Positions 37,703 to 44,997 of a stretch of DNA of 44,997 bases are shown in pieces. Source of the DNA: a virus; the IMG/VR virus record IMGVR_UViG_3300043446_002076, positions 1 through 44,997 of that record; one strand, given 5' to 3'. The first letter of the stretch is position 1, and each line of letters opens with the position of its first letter. Position numbers and translations under genes: made by a program. The notes below the pieces were generated by a model, which was given only the letters and a program-made list of their open reading frames with translations, was not told the DNA's origin and did no database searches.

Positions 37703-38826
37703 TGGCTGACCAGAAGATCTCACAGCTGCCAGCCGCAACGACGCCCACCGGCGCCGAAGTGGTGCCGGTTCTGCAGGGTGGGGCGAACAAGCGAGCGACG
37801 GCCAACGAGCTGGCGGCGCCGGCGGTGGCGGCGCATGAAGCCGCCAACGACCCGCACCCCCAGTACCAGACCCAGGCCGAGAGCGACGCCCGCTATGCCA
37901 CGGCAGCGCAGGGGACCGACTCCCGCGAGTGGTCCGCTGCAACCATCGGCCAGGCCGAAGCTGAAGCCGGCACCGCAACGACCCGGCGAGCATTCACTGC
38001 GGAGCGAGTGTTTCAGGCAATCGCTGCCTGGTGGGCTGCCAGCAGCGCAAAGACCAAGCTCGACGGCATTGCGGCCGGTGCTGAGGTCAACGTCAATGCC
38101 GACTGGAACGCCAGCAGCGGCGATGCGCAGATCCTGAACAAGCCAACGCTGGGAGGCGCCGCCGCCCTGAACGTCGGCACCAGTGCCGGCACGATTGCCG
38201 CTGGGGACGACAGCCGAATCACCGGTGCCCTGTCATCTGCCACGGCTGCGAGCACCTATCAGCCGCTTGACAGCGACCTGACAGCAATCGCGGCGCTGAG
38301 CACCACCAGCTTTGGTCGATCGCTGCTGACCCAGGCAGACGCAGCGGCCACGCGAACAACGATCGGCGCCGGCACCAGCAGCGTGGCGGTAAGCAACGCA
38401 ACGCCGCAGGCGCTTGGTTCCGCTTCAGCAGGCACCAGCGCAGACGCAGCAAGAGCCGATCACGTCCATGCGCCGTCGTCGGTCGTCACCACCAGCGCCG
38501 CCGGCTTGGCGCCAGCCACGTCGTTCTCGACGATCACTTATGCGGCAGACGTTGAGCTGGACCTGGCAACACTGGATGGCCAGTATCGAACCATCAGCCT
38601 CACCGGCAACCTGTCGCTTACAAGCACCAACCGAGCTGCCGGTCGGCGCATCGTGTTGCGGTTGATCTGCGACAGCACGCAACGGACACTGACGTTTCCG
38701 AGCGGGTGGGTGTTCGTTGGCACCAAGCCGGCAAACATCGCCGCGAGCAAGACGGCGATTCTCAGCGTCACCTGGTTCGGCACCGCGACCACCGATGCCG
38801 TCGCCGCCTACGCCGTGCAGTCATGA
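37702..38826 (+). CDS. Tail fibre protein
   Basis: A 374-residue protein opening with KISQLPAATTPTGAEVVPVL, a short motif common at the N-terminus of tail fibres. HPQYQTQAESDARYATAAQ repeats, DWNASSGDAQILNKPTLG and an all-beta C-terminus (LDGQYRTISLTGNLSLTS) follow. It probably forms a trimeric fibre that contacts the host surface. It overlaps both neighbours by ATGA-type junctions. Confidence 0.8.
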   Translation: MADQKISQLPAATTPTGAEVVPVLQGGANKRATANELAAPAVAAHEAANDPHPQYQTQAESDARYATAAQGTDSREWSAATIGQAEAEAGTATTRRAFTAERVFQAIAAWWAASSAKTKLDGIAAGAEVNVNADWNASSGDAQILNKPTLGGAAALNVGTSAGTIAAGDDSRITGALSSATAASTYQPLDSDLTAIAALSTTSFGRSLLTQADAAATRTTIGAGTSSVAVSNATPQALGSASAGTSADAARADHVHAPSSVVTTSAAGLAPATSFSTITYAADVELDLATLDGQYRTISLTGNLSLTSTNRAAGRRIVLRLICDSTQRTLTFPSGWVFVGTKPANIAASKTAILSVTWFGTATTDAVAAYAVQS

Positions 38827-39557
38827 GCAACTTGATCCGCCTTGATCCAATCCGCTGGCCCTACAGCCTGCAGCAGCTTCGGCAAGATGAGCCGGCCCGG
38901 TCGTTCTCGTCGTCGCCCGGTGATGCTGAACTGGCGGAGTACGGAGTGTTCCGGGTGGCGCCGCTGGAGCAGCCCGAGTTTGACCCGGCTACGCACAAGG
39001 TCGTCGAGGTGCAGCCGCTGGAGCAGGACGGCCAGTGGGTTCAGCAGTGGGAGATCGTGCCGCTGACCGAGGCTGAGGCTGAGGCGTACTACCGCCAGAC
39101 GCACCCGCCCCGGTGGTTGGAGTTCGGCCAGGCGGTGCAGGCTGATCCAGCGATCAACGCCCTGCTGGCCACGGCCCTGGATCAGGCCCCGGCGCTGGCG
39201 ATGGCGCTCAGTGTCGGACTCGGGAAGGCTGCTGATGGTGACTCGCGGGTGTTCCTGAGCGCCTGGCAGACGGCACGCGGCGCCGGGCTGGTGACCGCTG
39301 AGCTGGTGGCCGCCACACAGGCAGCAGCCGAGGCCCACGACCTGCCGCCGGAGTTCATCGCTGGCCTGGCCGGACCGCAGCAGGAGTGGGACTGGCCGGA
39401 GAACCCAGAGCGGTTCGATGAGTGGACCGGACCGGATGGGTCGCAGTGGGTGTGGGATCAGCCCAGGGCCAGTGACGGCACCTACCTGGCGGACGACTCG
39501 GCGACGCCAGAGCAAGAGTCGGCGCTGCAGTGGCTGCCGGTGGAGGTGACGCCGTGA
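38823..39557 (+). CDS. Tail fibre-associated/assembly protein
   Basis: A 244-residue protein. Residues 1-100 hold PIRWPYSLQQLRQDEP, VEVQPLEQDGQWVQQWEIVP and TEAEAEAYYRQ, typical of short proteins encoded after fibres and often annotated as fibre assembly factors. The C-terminal part has DWPENPERFDEWTGPDGSQW and WDQPRASDGTYL. It overlaps the fibre stop by ATGA and the next gene by GTGA. Confidence 0.6.
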   Translation: MSNLIRLDPIRWPYSLQQLRQDEPARSFSSSPGDAELAEYGVFRVAPLEQPEFDPATHKVVEVQPLEQDGQWVQQWEIVPLTEAEAEAYYRQTHPPRWLEFGQAVQADPAINALLATALDQAPALAMALSVGLGKAADGDSRVFLSAWQTARGAGLVTAELVAATQAAAEAHDLPPEFIAGLAGPQQEWDWPENPERFDEWTGPDGSQWVWDQPRASDGTYLADDSATPEQESALQWLPVEVTP

Positions 39558-40378
39558 CGCTGGGGCTGGGGGATTTGGCGTTTGTGGGGGCGCTGGGGCC
39601 TGGCTACGATCCCGACGCGCAGGCATACATCACCGCTGTCGAGGTTGCTGATGGGCAGGCACTCGAGACGGGCGTGCGTGACGCGATCAACGCCTTCGTT
39701 GTCGGCTGCAAGGCTGATGGCATCTGGACCGCCATCAAGGCCAGCTGCATCCTGGCCGGTGCTCGCACACTGAGCGGGGCGCTGGTGCCGTTGGTGGGGG
39801 CGGCGCCGACGCGATTTGGAACGGAAGGTGGATGGAATTACAACAGAGAGACTGGGCTGGCAGGTAATGGGACAAACAACTATCTGAATAGCAACCGCGT
39901 CGGTTCAGACCAGCCGCAAAACAATGCACATATTAGCATTTGGGTTTCTGCTGTTGCTACGAGTACCGGGTCGTCTTTTCCTGTTTATATTGGATCATAT
40001 GGAAACACTTCCGACTCTTTGACTGGTTCCTTGCATCTTGGCAGAAACAACAATAATGGAACACTTTTTGGCAGGGGCGTATCCGCAACATACGAAGCGA
40101 ACCTAGGAAGTGGAAGTGCAACCGGCTTTAAGGGTATCTCCAGAAGCTCGTCGGCTAGTTTTGCATACAGAAATAATCTAAGTAGCACAACGGTGTCAAG
40201 AACTTCCGAAACACCCGGAAATGCACCAGTTTTGATTTTTGCAGTTGGTGGCAGTATTGCGAGTGAGCGATCAAACGGTTGTCTTGCCTTCTACAGCATC
40301 GGCGAAGCCTTAGGCCTCGCCCTGCTCGACGCCCGCGTCACCACGCTGATCAACGCCATCGCGGCGGCGATCCCGTAG
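39554..40378 (+). CDS. Receptor-binding candidate with LamG-like domain
   Basis: A 274-residue protein. Residues 1-90 (VTLGLGDLAFVGALGPGYDP, then INAFVVGCKADGIWTAIKAS) are G+C-rich. Residues 95-255 (GGWNYNRETGLAGNGTNNYL, SFPVYIGSYGNTSDSLTG, CLAFYSIGEALG) form a lectin/concanavalin-like jelly roll seen in phage tail proteins. The DNA of this part (about 39,830-40,280) is clearly richer in A+T, which suggests the receptor-binding domain was acquired separately. The GTG overlaps the preceding TGA. Confidence 0.65.
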   Translation: MTLGLGDLAFVGALGPGYDPDAQAYITAVEVADGQALETGVRDAINAFVVGCKADGIWTAIKASCILAGARTLSGALVPLVGAAPTRFGTEGGWNYNRETGLAGNGTNNYLNSNRVGSDQPQNNAHISIWVSAVATSTGSSFPVYIGSYGNTSDSLTGSLHLGRNNNNGTLFGRGVSATYEANLGSGSATGFKGISRSSSASFAYRNNLSSTTVSRTSETPGNAPVLIFAVGGSIASERSNGCLAFYSIGEALGLALLDARVTTLINAIAAAIP

Positions 40379-40414
40379 GGCGGAAACCTAGGGCAGCAGC
40401 ATCGCCCCGGCTCC

Positions 40415-40648
40415 ATGGCTCCATCGCCCGCACCGTTCTGGCGAGAAGTCAGAGCCCAGGCCATCGCAGGCACTCTCGTTGTCGTCGCCGCCAGCACCCT
40501 GGGCGGCATCGCCTACCTGATCCACCGAGTGCCGTCGCAGCTGGATCGGGTCATTGAAAACCAGACCATGTTTAAGGGCCGGCTGGACACGTTGGAGCGC
40601 GAAGTGGATCAGCACGGCGAACGCATCATCCGCCTGGAAACACGATGA
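40415..40648 (+). CDS. Holin-type membrane protein with coiled coil
   Basis: A 77-residue protein: one N-terminal membrane segment (IAGTLVVVAASTLGGIAYLI, residues 17-36), then a coiled coil (LDRVIENQTMFKGRLDTLER) ending in RIIRLETR. This is the layout of XhlA-type haemolysins and holin-like lysis proteins. The ATG lies 33 nt after a GGAAACCTAGG motif. Position before the lysin supports a role in lysis. Confidence 0.65.
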   Translation: MAPSPAPFWREVRAQAIAGTLVVVAASTLGGIAYLIHRVPSQLDRVIENQTMFKGRLDTLEREVDQHGERIIRLETR

Positions 40649-40941
40649 AGCTCACCAGCATCCTTGGCACCATTGGCAGCGCGGCCACGGTGTTCAAGGC
40701 CGCCAGCAACGTGGCCCTCATTGCCGGGGCGCTGTATCTGGTGGACTGCCGGCTGAGTAACCGTGGCCCCGAAGGGATGGATCGCTGCTGGATGACGGCT
40801 CTGCCCATTGCTGGCCTAGGGGCAGCGGGGCGCAGCGGCTACAGCCTCGGGTATGGCACCTACAACCCCGCACTCCGACCTGAGGATCAACCCGGCACCG
40901 AACGGGACGAAGCCGGCCGCTTCAAGCGGCGTCAGTCCTGA
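40645..40941 (+). CDS. Second putative holin/lysis membrane protein
   Basis: A 98-residue protein with an N-terminal hydrophobic region (ILGTIGSAATVFKAASNVALI then AGALYLVDC), a short loop with MDRCWMTALPIAGLGAAGRSG as a probable second membrane segment, and a charged C-terminus (RDEAGRFKRRQS). It overlaps the preceding gene by ATGA. It is likely the partner of the single-span protein in lysis. Confidence 0.6.
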   Translation: MKLTSILGTIGSAATVFKAASNVALIAGALYLVDCRLSNRGPEGMDRCWMTALPIAGLGAAGRSGYSLGYGTYNPALRPEDQPGTERDEAGRFKRRQS

Positions 40942-41234
40942 GCGGCTTGCAGCTGCTTGATCCTGAAGCCCTCCACCACTTCCTCGCCATAGATGCCCAG
41001 CTCATCGCTGGAGGTGTCGCGGATGGCATAGACCTCCGGCGGTGCATCAGCCTGCACCCGGGCCACGTTGTCGGTGCCGACGCTGGCAGCCACGCCGCAG
41101 ATGCCGTGGAGGATGGCACCAGCGGCCATCATCGTCCCGGCCGGCAGCAGCTCAAACTCCCTGCCGTAGAGGTGCTGACCATCCGGCAGCTCGAATAGGT
41201 GCGCTTCACCCCAGGCCAGCGTCGGTGCAGCCAT
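40932..41234 (-). CDS. Small reverse-strand protein in the lysis cluster
   Basis: A 100-residue protein (MAAPTLAWGEAHLFELPDG) with GREFELLPAGTMMAAGAILHG and SSDELGIYGEEVVEGF. It is transcribed on the minus strand between the holin candidates and the lysin. Its ATG lies 28 nt after the start of a GGCAACCTC motif that is paired in inverse orientation with the motif before the lysin gene. The 10-bp overlap with the opposite 3' end is convergent. Function unknown. Confidence 0.6.
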   Translation of the reverse strand: MAAPTLAWGEAHLFELPDGQHLYGREFELLPAGTMMAAGAILHGICGVAASVGTDNVARVQADAPPEVYAIRDTSSDELGIYGEEVVEGFRIKQLQAAQD

Positions 41235-41291
41235 GGCAAGCGTGCCGCTGCTGGAGGTTGCCGGGGAACCTACCGGACATGCGCTGACGTA

Positions 41292-42362
41292 GTGGCGGAC
41301 ATCCGGCTGGTGGACGTGGCCAAGAGCTTCCGCAGCCTCAGCCATCAGATCGCGGCATTGAACTGGCTGAACGAGCAGCTGGCCAAGCAGCCGGACACCC
41401 TGCGTGAGTTTGCGGAGCTCTGGCGGGCAGATCCGCCGATCAAGCCCGAGGCCAGCCCCACACCCGGCGTGGACTGGCTCACGCCATGCCTGGCCATCGT
41501 CAAGGAGTTCGAGGGCTGCAAGCTCAAGGCATACCCAGACCCCGGCACCGGCGGCGAGCCGTGGACAATCGGATGGGGCAGCACTGGCCCCGGCATCGGT
41601 CCCACCACCATCTGGACGCAGCAGCAGGCCGATGAGCGGCTGCTGGTGGACCTGCAGCAGTTCCACCGCAGCATGCTGGTGGTGCTGCCAATGGCCTGGG
41701 AGTGGAGCGGCAACCGCCAGGCAGCACTGACGAGCTTCGCCTACAACGTCGGCATCGGCGCCCTGCAGGAATCCACGCTGCGGCAACGGCTGATCCGTGG
41801 CGAGGATCCAGCGCTGGTGGTGCGGGAAGAGTTGCCGCGCTGGAACAAGGGTGGCGGCGGCGTGCTGCCGGGACTGGTGCGGCGGCGTGCTGCGGAGGTG
41901 GCGCTGTTCGTCGGCAAGCAGCAGCAGGAACAGCAGCCCGGCAGGGTGCGGCCGGGTGATCCGTTCAGCACCAGGCTCAGTGCCCACTTCACGCTCGGTG
42001 AGTTCGCCCTGGGCCAGGAAGCGCGGCGGTTCATCGCGCAGCATCAAGTCGACACGGCAGCCGAGCTGGCGGCATTCCTTGAGCGGGTGCGGGTGGCGTT
42101 CGGCAACAAGCCGATCGTGATCACGTCCGGGTATAGACCGCCGGCCATCAACCGCAGCGTTGGTGGTGCCAGCCAGTCAGAGCACCTCTACGACGCGCCA
42201 AATGTTGGCGCGGTGGACTTCTACGTGCAGGGCGCGGACATCAAGGCCGTCCAGGACTGGTGCGACCGCGAGTGGCTCTACAGCATCGGCTACGGGGCGC
42301 CGAAGGGGTTTGTGCACCTGGGCATCAGGCAGGACCGGCCGCGTGTCCGGTGGGTGTATTGA
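41292..42362 (+). CDS. Two-domain lysin: GH24 lysozyme plus M15 peptidase
   Basis: A 356-residue lysin. Residues 1-58 are an uncharacterised helical head. Residues 66-215 are a T4-type lysozyme with catalytic E74 in KEFEGCKLKAYPDPG (D83) and WTIGWGSTG. Residues 230-356 are an M15_3-type peptidase: HFTLGEFALG, VITSGYRPPAINRSVGG, then SEHLYDAPNVGAVDFYV and FVHLGI, giving His, Asp and His zinc ligands. The enzyme should cut both glycan and peptide bonds of peptidoglycan. No signal peptide is seen, so holin release is expected. The GTG start at 41292 is 28 nt after a GGGAACCTA motif. Confidence 0.85.
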   Translation: MADIRLVDVAKSFRSLSHQIAALNWLNEQLAKQPDTLREFAELWRADPPIKPEASPTPGVDWLTPCLAIVKEFEGCKLKAYPDPGTGGEPWTIGWGSTGPGIGPTTIWTQQQADERLLVDLQQFHRSMLVVLPMAWEWSGNRQAALTSFAYNVGIGALQESTLRQRLIRGEDPALVVREELPRWNKGGGGVLPGLVRRRAAEVALFVGKQQQEQQPGRVRPGDPFSTRLSAHFTLGEFALGQEARRFIAQHQVDTAAELAAFLERVRVAFGNKPIVITSGYRPPAINRSVGGASQSEHLYDAPNVGAVDFYVQGADIKAVQDWCDREWLYSIGYGAPKGFVHLGIRQDRPRVRWVY

Positions 42363-42875
42363 TCAGCCCTTGCTGGCCTGCACGGTGGTGTCGCCGCAGT
42401 ACCGGCCGGTCTCGCGGTAGTCGCGCTCCGGCGTGGAAGCCATCCGATGCAGCACCATCTGCCCGATGCGCATGCCCGGCCACAGGGCGATCGGGTGCAG
42501 CTGGCGGGAGTTGTGGAGCTCCAGCGTCAGCACCGAACCGGACCAGCCTGGATCGCAGTAGCCAGCCATCAGGTGCTCGAGGCCCTCGCGGGCGCGGCTG
42601 GACTTCAGCATGAACTGCGCCGCAACCGTTGGCGGCAAGTGGAACATCTCCACCGTCTGAGCCAGGCAGAACTGCCCCGGCGCCAGCCAGTACGGGTTTT
42701 CCTGCGTGTGGCCCTCCAGCGGGTACGGCAGCAGCTCACGCGACTGAGCCGACTCGATTAGCAGGGTGGACCCCAGTCGCACGTCAAGGCTGGCCGGGTT
42801 CACCATGTCGGGGTCATACGGGTTCACCATGCCCTGCTGACAGAGGGCATGGATCTGGTGGTCGGGAAGGATCAC
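42363..42875 (-). CDS. dcd: dCTP deaminase
   Basis: A 170-residue trimeric dCTP deaminase/dUTPase-fold enzyme. SLDVRLG is at residues 29-35. LKSSRAREGLEHLMAGYCDPGWSG contains the Ser and Arg of the active site, and LTLELHN supplies the catalytic Glu. The C-terminal YCGDTTVQASKG closes over the nucleotide. It makes dUMP/dUTP precursors for thymidine synthesis or limits dCTP. It is slightly shorter than E. coli Dcd (193). It is convergent with the lysin gene, with no space between the stop codons. Confidence 0.9.
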   Translation of the reverse strand: MILPDHQIHALCQQGMVNPYDPDMVNPASLDVRLGSTLLIESAQSRELLPYPLEGHTQENPYWLAPGQFCLAQTVEMFHLPPTVAAQFMLKSSRAREGLEHLMAGYCDPGWSGSVLTLELHNSRQLHPIALWPGMRIGQMVLHRMASTPERDYRETGRYCGDTTVQASKG

Positions 42876-42880
42876 AGGGT

Positions 42881-43093
42881 TCAGACGCCGGGTTCGTCCA
42901 CCTCGGACGGACCGCGCTCAGGCACCAGCGGTCCGCCACGAGGCAGCTCGATCCCATGGGCGCGGCACAGGGCCTCAAACGCAGCCTTGGCACGCTTGCC
43001 AGAGCACTCTTCCACGCACAAGCCACCACCACAGACGCGCCACCGCAGCTGGTCACCACGGACCACCACTTCCCAGGTCGGTAGGTCGATCAT
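42881..43093 (-). CDS. Small hypothetical protein
   Basis: A 70-residue protein (MIDLPTWEVVVRGDQLRW) with VCGGGLCVEECSGKRAKAAF (three Cys) and ALCRAHGIELPRGGP. The ATG at 43093 lies 13 nt after a GGAAACCTA motif, and the dcd gene follows on the same strand. It may be a zinc-binding regulator or a nucleotide-metabolism partner. Function unknown. Confidence 0.6.
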   Translation of the reverse strand: MIDLPTWEVVVRGDQLRWRVCGGGLCVEECSGKRAKAAFEALCRAHGIELPRGGPLVPERGPSEVDEPGV

Positions 43094-43386
43094 GAGATAG
43101 GTTTCCGGCAACAGCTGGCCCTGCTGGTGGACCGTAGATGGAACGGCGCCGAGAGTGCCTGCGGTGACTGGGCTCCAAATACGACATCCGGGAAATCGAC
43201 GAGGACTTGTATTTGGCGGTCCTGGCCAGTCGTAGAGCCGAGGATGGCTGCGGCGCAGTGGGTCTGAGCAAAGGCGCGGAACAGGGCCAACCGACAGGAA
43301 CCGACCGGAAGCGGCTGGAAATGGGCTAGTTATGGACCGGCCGTCCATCGGCCACCACCACACCGCCCGTAAAAGTCGTATTCCGA
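43094..43386. other. Candidate attP/integrase control region
   Basis: About 290 bp without a supported gene, directly before integrase. It holds the inverted repeat CCAAATAC (43175-43182)/GTATTTGG (43209-43216). AATACGAC overlaps the first arm (43178-43185), and its inverse GTCGTATT lies at 43375-43382. ATGGAC-CGGCC-GTCCAT lies at 43332-43348. Such repeats suit integrase arm or core sites or a regulator. No tRNA 3' end is recognisable, so the att core cannot be placed. Confidence 0.4.
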
Positions 43387-44412
43387 ATGGCGTCCGTCAA
43401 CGTCCACAGGGGCAGGCTGTACCTGCTCGCAAAGGTGCCATGCCGTGACGGCACACCAGGCCTCAAGCAGCAACGGATCGCCCTGCGGATGGACGACACA
43501 CCGGTCAACCGCCGGGCGGCAGCAAAGCAGCTGCAGACACTCGAGCGGCAGCTGGCGGATGGGGCGTTCAGCTGGGCCTACTGGCTGGATGAGGAGCAGG
43601 GCCTCACGTGGCGGGAAGCCATCAGCCGGCTGCATCGGGCCCGGGTGACGCTCGGTCGCACGTCAGAGACGACATGGGAGATCAACTACATGGGCCGGCT
43701 ACGGCAGATCCCGCCGACCAGCCGCTGCACACCCGAGAGCATGGCTGCTGCCCTGCAGCGCTACGACCGGGGCAGCTGCAGCTACAAAGAGCTGTACTAC
43801 CTGCTCAAGCACCTGGCCAAGCTGGTAGCGGTGCCGTTCCCGGAGGTGCCGCTGCCGACGTACCGCGAGGCTGCGGCAGTGGCGGTGCCGACCGATGACG
43901 AGATCATCGCGTGGGTCGAGGGCGCTGGGGCTGCCAGCTGGTACTTCGGAATGATGGCCACCTACGGACTGCGGCCCCATGAGATCGAGGGTGCCGTGCT
44001 GGTGGACCGCGATTACTGCCAGGTGGCGGATGCCACGAAGACAGGATTCCGCACGGTGGTGCCGGTGCCGCGTGAGTGGGTTGAGCGGTTCCAGCTGCGG
44101 GACCGCCGACTGCGGCAGGTGATGCCGGGGCGTGGTGGGCAGGACCGGCCAGATGCGGTGGCGAAGTGGCTGAGCTGGCAATGCAAGGGGCTTCCGTGGC
44201 GGCCCTATGCACTGCGGCATGCCTATGCAGGGCGGCTGTGGCGCACGGGCGGCAGCCGACTGGACATCTACACCGCTGCGCGACTCATGGGACACACGGC
44301 AGCGCAACATGCGCGGACGTACCGGGCGCACATTCAGCCGCACCTGGTGGCGGAAGCTGCGGAGCGGGCGCTGCTGGGAGACCCGGCACCACCGCTGCCA
44401 GATTCACCCTGA
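43387..44412 (+). CDS. int: Tyrosine integrase
   Basis: A 341-residue phage integrase. The catalytic domain (about 165-325) has R196 in TYGLRPHEI, K218 in the beta hairpin, R277 in PYALRHAYAGRL (with Tyr in place of the usual first His), H303 in MGHTAAQHA and nucleophile Y312 in RTYRAH. The N-terminal part (1-160) provides arm and core binding. It integrates and excises the phage DNA by site-specific recombination. The 3' end overlaps the excisionase-like gene on the other strand by 128 bp. Confidence 0.9.
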   Translation: MASVNVHRGRLYLLAKVPCRDGTPGLKQQRIALRMDDTPVNRRAAAKQLQTLERQLADGAFSWAYWLDEEQGLTWREAISRLHRARVTLGRTSETTWEINYMGRLRQIPPTSRCTPESMAAALQRYDRGSCSYKELYYLLKHLAKLVAVPFPEVPLPTYREAAAVAVPTDDEIIAWVEGAGAASWYFGMMATYGLRPHEIEGAVLVDRDYCQVADATKTGFRTVVPVPREWVERFQLRDRRLRQVMPGRGGQDRPDAVAKWLSWQCKGLPWRPYALRHAYAGRLWRTGGSRLDIYTAARLMGHTAAQHARTYRAHIQPHLVAEAAERALLGDPAPPLPDSP

Positions 44413-44578
44413 CGGTCCGGCGACTGGAGCCTAGCGGTGCCAGGTCGATCAGCTCACGACCCCAGCGCCAGCGGCTCTTGCGGCTGGCGTCAGCTTCGGC
44501 CACCAGCCGCTCGACGTGCCGCTTCGACACGCCGAGGGCGTCGGCGGCTTCGGCAACGGTGAGGAGGATGCGTGCCAT
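44285..44578 (-). CDS. Excisionase-like HTH protein
   Basis: A 97-residue protein. Residues 4-45 are a MerR/excisionase-type HTH (LLTVAEAADALGVSKRHVER, then LVAEADASRKSRWRWG), followed by LIDLAPLGSSRRTVRVNL. The last 43 residues are antisense to integrase and Pro/Ala-rich, so the natural C-terminus may be poorly conserved. The ATG at 44578 shares its A with the upstream stop. Overlap with int on the opposite strand suggests antisense control. The excisionase role is inference. Confidence 0.7.
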   Translation of the reverse strand: MARILLTVAEAADALGVSKRHVERLVAEADASRKSRWRWGRELIDLAPLGSSRRTVRVNLAAVVPGLPAAPAPQLPPPGAAECAPGTSAHVALPCVP

Positions 44579-44865
44579 CACCGCTGCACGAACGACGCAC
44601 AGTCACGGGCAAAGGCCAAGCCTTCCACCAGCGGATCCGGGAATCCCAGGCTGCAGTGCCCGGGACCGGACCAGTGAATGCACCGCTCACAGCTGACCGT
44701 CCACCGGGGCAGCTCCGGCAGCCGGTCGGCATGGGTCTTGCCCTGACGGATGTAGCCGACTGCTGAGCGGTGGACGCCATGCCGCTGCGCCAGCACGCCA
44801 TGGGGTGCGGGGCTAGTGAGGATGTCCCGGATGGCATCGTCGCTGAGCTTGGTGGGACGCTTCAT
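44578..44865 (-). CDS. HTH/zinc-binding small protein
   Basis: A 95-residue protein. Residues 5-45 carry an HTH (KLSDDAIRDILTSPAPHGVL, then AQRHGVHRSAVGYIRQGKTH). Residues 59-90 carry four cysteines (CERCIHWSGPGHCSLG and CASF), a probable zinc site. The ATG overlaps the TGA of the alpha-CTD-like gene (ATGA at the circular junction), so the two are coupled. It is perhaps a regulator of the integration module; the target is unknown. Confidence 0.75.
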   Translation of the reverse strand: MKRPTKLSDDAIRDILTSPAPHGVLAQRHGVHRSAVGYIRQGKTHADRLPELPRWTVSCERCIHWSGPGHCSLGFPDPLVEGLAFARDCASFVQR

Positions 44866-44997
44866 GGCTGCCCCTCCAGCTCGGCGGCGATGGCGAGGAG
44901 TTTGCGCCGAGTTGCAGCTCGTTGGTCTTGCTCAAACCCATCCGGTGTGATGGAACCAGTGCCGCCGGGTCGCATCCCTCGACGGAGGGAGATTTCC
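44862..44997 (-). CDS. 3' end of the alpha-CTD-like gene (circular join)
   Basis: The C-terminal part of the gene at 2-529, repeated because the contig ends overlap. Here it finishes EGQP and its TGA overlaps the ATG at 44865, which looks like the natural ending. The copy at the left tip finishes EGTNG. Confidence 0.8.
   Translation of the reverse strand, partial: EISLRRGMRPGGTGSITPDGFEQDQRAATRRKLLAIAAELEGQP
44872..44997. repeat. Right copy of 126-bp terminal overlap
   Basis: Identical to bases 15-140. It supports a circular or circularly permuted genome of about 44,871 bp. Confidence 0.9.

Noticed and set aside
43053-43271. 72-residue minus-strand frame before integrase
   Set aside because: It has no ribosome site or coupling, Ser/Arg/Pro-rich composition, and overlaps the inverted repeats and the 42881-43093 gene.
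1-44997. tRNA genes, CRISPR arrays, transposases, photosynthesis genes
   Set aside because: None could be recognised on either strand. The 29.6-30.9 kb repeats are coding tandem repeats without CRISPR-like spacers.

Overview
The window looks like the complete genome of a temperate, long-tailed (siphovirus-type) phage of a high-G+C picocyanobacterium of the Synechococcus/Cyanobium kind. The phage call rests on a full set of terminase, portal, scaffold, capsid, tail-tube, tape-measure, tail-fibre, holin and lysin genes plus a tyrosine integrase. The host call is inference, from the resemblance of many small early proteins to families I know from cyanophages and picocyanobacterial prophages. No psbA-type photosynthesis gene, rRNA, tRNA or CRISPR array is visible. 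The last 126 bases repeat bases 15-140, and the gene at the left end continues in frame across the right end, so the contig is circular with a unique length of about 44,871 bp. Bases 1-14 do not match the other end and look like a strain variant or an assembly tip.

Layout. (i) 1-13.2 kb, minus strand: a dense early region of small, mostly ATGA-overlapping genes. It includes an RNA polymerase alpha-CTD-like protein, a Gp157-family protein, several zinc-finger and HTH proteins, SSB, a DUF1071/Sak3-like annealing protein, a probable HTH repressor, a VRR-NUC nuclease, a KilA-N protein, an IENR1-type DNA-binding protein and a DEAH helicase. (ii) 13.3-16.4 kb, plus strand: a ribbon-helix-helix protein, a large primase/AAA+ helicase protein and a small gene. 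(iii) 16.4-25.6 kb, plus: terminase, portal, scaffold, capsid and connectors, with a sigma-factor-like gene and the tail-tube gene. (iv) 25.65-26.54 kb: two minus-strand genes set inside the tail cluster. (v) 26.6-42.4 kb, plus: tape measure, tail proteins, a lambda-G/GT-like pair with a GGGAAAG slippery site, fibres, holin candidates and a two-domain lysin, with one small minus-strand gene before the lysin. (vi) 42.4-45 kb: dCTP deaminase (-), a small gene (-), a candidate attP region, integrase (+), and an excisionase-like plus an HTH/zinc protein (-) that lead into the left-end operon.

Regulation is the most striking part. Seven early and replication/packaging promoters share one module, GTTGC-N6-GCA(A/C)C-N8/9-TANNNT, in which the left half-site supplies the -35 element and the operator fills the spacer. 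One copy drives the probable repressor gene with a predicted start site on its ATG, which suggests a leaderless, autoregulated, CI-like circuit. The structural genes instead carry a different junction motif, GGNAACCTA, placed mostly at fixed distances (13, 28 or 30 nt) before the start codons of genes that are not translationally coupled. The phage also encodes both a sigma-like and an alpha-CTD-like protein, so it may redirect host RNA polymerase; this link is inference.
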